Positions 61,344-64,000 of a DNA stretch of 64,000 nucleotides are shown here, in pieces; the stretch's first letter is position 1, and each line of letters starts with the position of its first letter. Source of the stretch: JBBATK01 sp044228285 (lineage in GTDB: Bacteria > Bacteroidota > Ignavibacteria > Kapaibacteriales > NICIL-2); assembly GCA_044228285.1 (NCBI GenBank), contig JBGAVD010000009.1, positions 1-64,000 of the forward strand, in the 5' to 3' direction. The position numbers and the translations under genes are program-made. Under the pieces are notes generated by a model. That model was not told where the DNA came from and did no database searches. It was given only the letters and a program-made list of their open reading frames with translations.

Positions 61344-64000
61344 TCAAGAAACTCCTCTTTTGTTTGGTTCTTGCAACCGACATTTGCTTTGCACAGCTTC
61401 AATACATGGTTGGGACGATCAAAGAGGTTGAAGCCACGGCGTGCTGGAATGTACAAATTGATGACATTCAACTTGGTGAAAGAATCGAGCTTCGAGCTCG
61501 TGTTTCAGATGAAAGTGGACGACTTGTAGCAGAACTCACAAGTGAGGAGTATACTGTCCAACGAGTTCCTGATGTACTCAGTGCACAAACCATCCGTACA
61601 AAGAGTATTCAGTGGTATGACGAAGGTTTGAAGACCTATGTAGCAAAGAATCGAGTGCTACCGAATGGGCGCTATCTCTTTTGTACAAAGAGTACTTCAC
61701 GTCGTAGCGGAGAGCTCTTAGGTGAGGACTGCGTCATGCTTCTGCAAACAGCGTTGAATACGCAAGCCGCTCAGTCAAAAAGCCAATCGTGGTTACAAAG
61801 CAGCGGTCGGGCCTCGATCGAATATGTGTACATGCCACGCCAAACAGCAGAGTACCAGTTGCCGCCAAGTGTGATGCGTGCTCATCTACAGCCGAGTGTA
61901 AGTCTGTTCAAGGTACCCTGTTTCGCAAACTTGTATTACACGACCGAAAGAAACGAGCGCTTTCCGAATCAATTTGCGGCGTCTTTCGGCTTCGACGCGC
62001 AGCGTTTTCGAGATGAGCTACGATTGCTAGCGGAGCGAGAGTTGTTACGTCGTTTGCCAATTGACAATGCTGCTATTGAAGAGAAGAAACGACAGGTGGA
62101 TAGTATAAAGACGGTTGAGCAACGTTTGAAACTCCTGACCAGGGATACTAGCGGACTCTCCACGATAGAAGGTCAACTCAACCTCATCAACAACAAAGAG
62201 ACTCAACGTGCTCAGAGTAGTTACGATAGTGTACTCAAGGTTGAGCTTGCGAAGATTCATTACGACAGTTTGCGCACTTTGTATACGGAAAGCCAGAATG
62301 AGCTATTGAACTTTGCTCCTCGTGATTCAATTGAAACTGCTCAGTGGCAGCTGCTCATGGATACTGTTGCTGCACGAAGTGCAGCTTTGGAACATCGTAA
62401 AGATTCGGTGATACAGAACGTCGATGAACTGCGCTCACGAAAGAGCTGGTTAGACAACAGAAAGAATGAAGTACGGAGTTTAACAGCAAAAGCTAATGAG
62501 CTCAGATACAAAGCCGAGGAAGTGCAACGATTGCAAGACCAGAAAGAGTACTTGGTGGGTTTGCAACATGCTATTGAAAAGTACCCTGAGTCACTAGAAC
62601 AGATGCAGATCACTTTGAATGATCCGCAGAAACTTCAATCCTTGCTTTCCGAGATGGGAGTGTATTCTGGGAGTGATAAACTCCTTTTCAATACTCACCT
62701 GCTTACAGTAGGCACGGTGTATCCTAACTATACTCCACTCACTTTGAGTGGACTCCAAGTACATGGAATAGCTGCCGAACTGAATGTTGGACCTCTGCTC
62801 TTTGGTGTGGTTGGAGGCAACACCAACCTTGGGACAATGGATTACTTGAATCTCCATCAAAGTGTGTACTCACGTTGGATGGTAGGTGGTCGCTTTGGTT
62901 TTGGTCATCCTGATCGTGACCACTTGTTCTTCAGCTACTTAAACGTCTTTGATAGTGCGAAGACGATCGAGTACGCCGAAACACGCGAGGTCTTCCCGAT
63001 GAAGACAACGGTATTGGGCAGTGATATGCAATGGAGTCTGGGGCGAGACTTTCTTCATCTACGCGCCGAGGGAGCGCTCTCGATGTACAATCGCAATCTG
63101 CGCGATAGCGTAACGGGATTGAGTGATGAGATTGAGCAATATCTACCTGCGTTTCTCTTGCCAAACCTTTCAACCTCTTATGACTACGCTTTTTCTCTAC
63201 GAGCAGACCTTCATCTCTTCAGTTCGAATGAACTAACTGCCTATCAAGAGTATATAGGACCAGGCTACTATTCGTTTGGGGTGCCATTCTTGCGAAATGA
63301 CATTGAACGCAGAGGCTTACGTCTTGAGCAGGGCTTGTTCAGCAATCAGTTTCGTATTGGGGCAAGTTATCGTTCGGAGCACGACAATCTCATTGGAACG
63401 AAGCGCAGTAGTACGTCGCTCGAGAAGATTGGCGCTCGGCTCAGCATGAATGTCCCAAGTCTACCAGTGCTTCGAGCTGAGTTGTTCAGGAGCTATGTGG
63501 AGAGCAGCTCGATTCCATCGACGCTAGACGAGGCAATGGTTTCGGCTTCACAGGTGTTTAGTATTGCTGCAACGAACTGGCGCACTGCTTTAAGTTATCG
63601 CAGCCTTCAGAATAACTCCGATAGTTTGTCGAGTTCTCAATACACTCTGCACAGCATAAGCCTTCAACAATCAATCCACTTTGCCTTTCCCTTCGCCGTT
63701 CTTCTCAATAGCACGTGGAGTTCTTTCAGCGTTGCCTCGGTGCAAACAACTCAATTGCAGTTGGGCGCGGGTCTGCAGTTTACTGCACTTCAAGCTGTGA
63801 GTACAACGATAAGCGGGGATTATACAAGCTCCACAGATGGGAGTACGCGCCTTGGTTCGGAACTTGGAATACGCTTCTCTCCTTCGAGCAGTGTTTCCTT
63901 CTCAGTCAGTACCCGTTACTTTCAATATCTCAGCCAGATAGTTGGCGCACCTACGACACAAGATTTCTCATTGAACTCAGGTCTCTCGCTAGGTTGGTAA
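61340..64000 (+). CDS. Coiled-coil plus outer-membrane beta-barrel protein, last visible gene of the RHS operon
   Basis: This 886-residue protein has a signal peptide (MIKKLLFCLVLATDICFAQL). Residues about 25-140 form an Ig-like beta domain. Residues about 215-430 are rich in Glu, Arg, Leu and Gln and form a long coiled coil (NAAIEEKKRQVDSIKTVEQR, LRYKAEEVQRLQDQKEYLVG). From about 447 to the end are alternating amphipathic strands ending in SLNSGLSLGW. The terminal aromatic Trp is the hallmark of a BAM-inserted outer-membrane barrel, here of perhaps 18 or more strands. I do not recognise a named family. The start overlaps the RHS gene by 4 bases (ATGA), so the two are translationally coupled. 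This suggests a dedicated barrel for exporting or anchoring the RHS proteins, with a periplasmic coiled coil. That role is inference. The stop falls on the last base of the window, so the gene is complete. Confidence 0.85.
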   Translation: MIKKLLFCLVLATDICFAQLQYMVGTIKEVEATACWNVQIDDIQLGERIELRARVSDESGRLVAELTSEEYTVQRVPDVLSAQTIRTKSIQWYDEGLKTYVAKNRVLPNGRYLFCTKSTSRRSGELLGEDCVMLLQTALNTQAAQSKSQSWLQSSGRASIEYVYMPRQTAEYQLPPSVMRAHLQPSVSLFKVPCFANLYYTTERNERFPNQFAASFGFDAQRFRDELRLLAERELLRRLPIDNAAIEEKKRQVDSIKTVEQRLKLLTRDTSGLSTIEGQLNLINNKETQRAQSSYDSVLKVELAKIHYDSLRTLYTESQNELLNFAPRDSIETAQWQLLMDTVAARSAALEHRKDSVIQNVDELRSRKSWLDNRKNEVRSLTAKANELRYKAEEVQRLQDQKEYLVGLQHAIEKYPESLEQMQITLNDPQKLQSLLSEMGVYSGSDKLLFNTHLLTVGTVYPNYTPLTLSGLQVHGIAAELNVGPLLFGVVGGNTNLGTMDYLNLHQSVYSRWMVGGRFGFGHPDRDHLFFSYLNVFDSAKTIEYAETREVFPMKTTVLGSDMQWSLGRDFLHLRAEGALSMYNRNLRDSVTGLSDEIEQYLPAFLLPNLSTSYDYAFSLRADLHLFSSNELTAYQEYIGPGYYSFGVPFLRNDIERRGLRLEQGLFSNQFRIGASYRSEHDNLIGTKRSSTSLEKIGARLSMNVPSLPVLRAELFRSYVESSSIPSTLDEAMVSASQVFSIAATNWRTALSYRSLQNNSDSLSSSQYTLHSISLQQSIHFAFPFAVLLNSTWSSFSVASVQTTQLQLGAGLQFTALQAVSTTISGDYTSSTDGSTRLGSELGIRFSPSSSVSFSVSTRYFQYLSQIVGAPTTQDFSLNSGLSLGW

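Overview
The window looks like a chromosomal segment of an uncultured-type member of the Bacteroidota/Chlorobiota (FCB) group; a Kapabacteria/Ignavibacteria-like lineage would fit, but no rRNA is present to prove it. The evidence is two very large secreted proteins with type IX secretion (T9SS) type-A C-terminal sorting domains, a PorE-like lipoprotein, tandem LamG lipoproteins, a giant RHS-type gene pair, and housekeeping genes (eno, clpC, mraY, trxA, polX, lspA). Several genes have clear AAGGAG-type Shine-Dalgarno sites. No rRNA, tRNA or CRISPR array was recognised.

Layout. 0-8.5 kb: a TipAS-type regulator with an eroded DNA-binding end, an O-methyltransferase, a 96-bp palindromic repeat array, an AAC(3)-I-like acetyltransferase, an STM3941-family membrane protein, a peptidase-containing ABC exporter, and a TonB-C-domain protein coupled to a Tat-exported phosphatase. 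8.6-10.7 kb: a repeat island in which an IS200-like Y1 transposase lies between inverted copies of a hairpin element and three minisatellite arrays (19-, 15- and 20-bp units). 10.9-18.5 kb: GT2 and GT9 glycosyltransferases around an outer-membrane protein, then a papain-like protease, thioredoxin, pterin dehydratase, enolase and a small beta-barrel. 18.5-27 kb: a desaturase-PrsW pair, a PolX whose polymerase site is degenerate, a signal peptidase II-GrpB fusion, a TSUP transporter and the PorE-like lipoprotein. 27-31 kb: a second palindromic repeat array, two paralogous LamG lipoproteins with clear terminators, and a methyltransferase. 31.7-40.3 kb: two T9SS cargo proteins flanked by a third hairpin repeat family. 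40.3-44.8 kb: clpC, a small lipoprotein and mraY on the minus strand.

45.8-64 kb is a tightly packed four-gene unit (gaps of 1 and 2 bases and one ATGA overlap). It encodes an Ig-like secreted protein, a 2236-residue RHS-type protein, a 2563-residue RHS-core protein with a very basic C-terminal tail, and an 886-residue coiled-coil plus outer-membrane beta-barrel protein. I regard this cassette as the best candidate for an undescribed surface or secretion system. It ends exactly at the window edge, so further members could lie beyond it.

Other unusual points are the PolX that keeps its exonuclease site but has lost all three catalytic aspartates of the polymerase, the LspA-GrpB fusion, and the LEA-like amphipathic tail on the desaturase. 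All assignments rest on reading motifs by eye; no database search was run.
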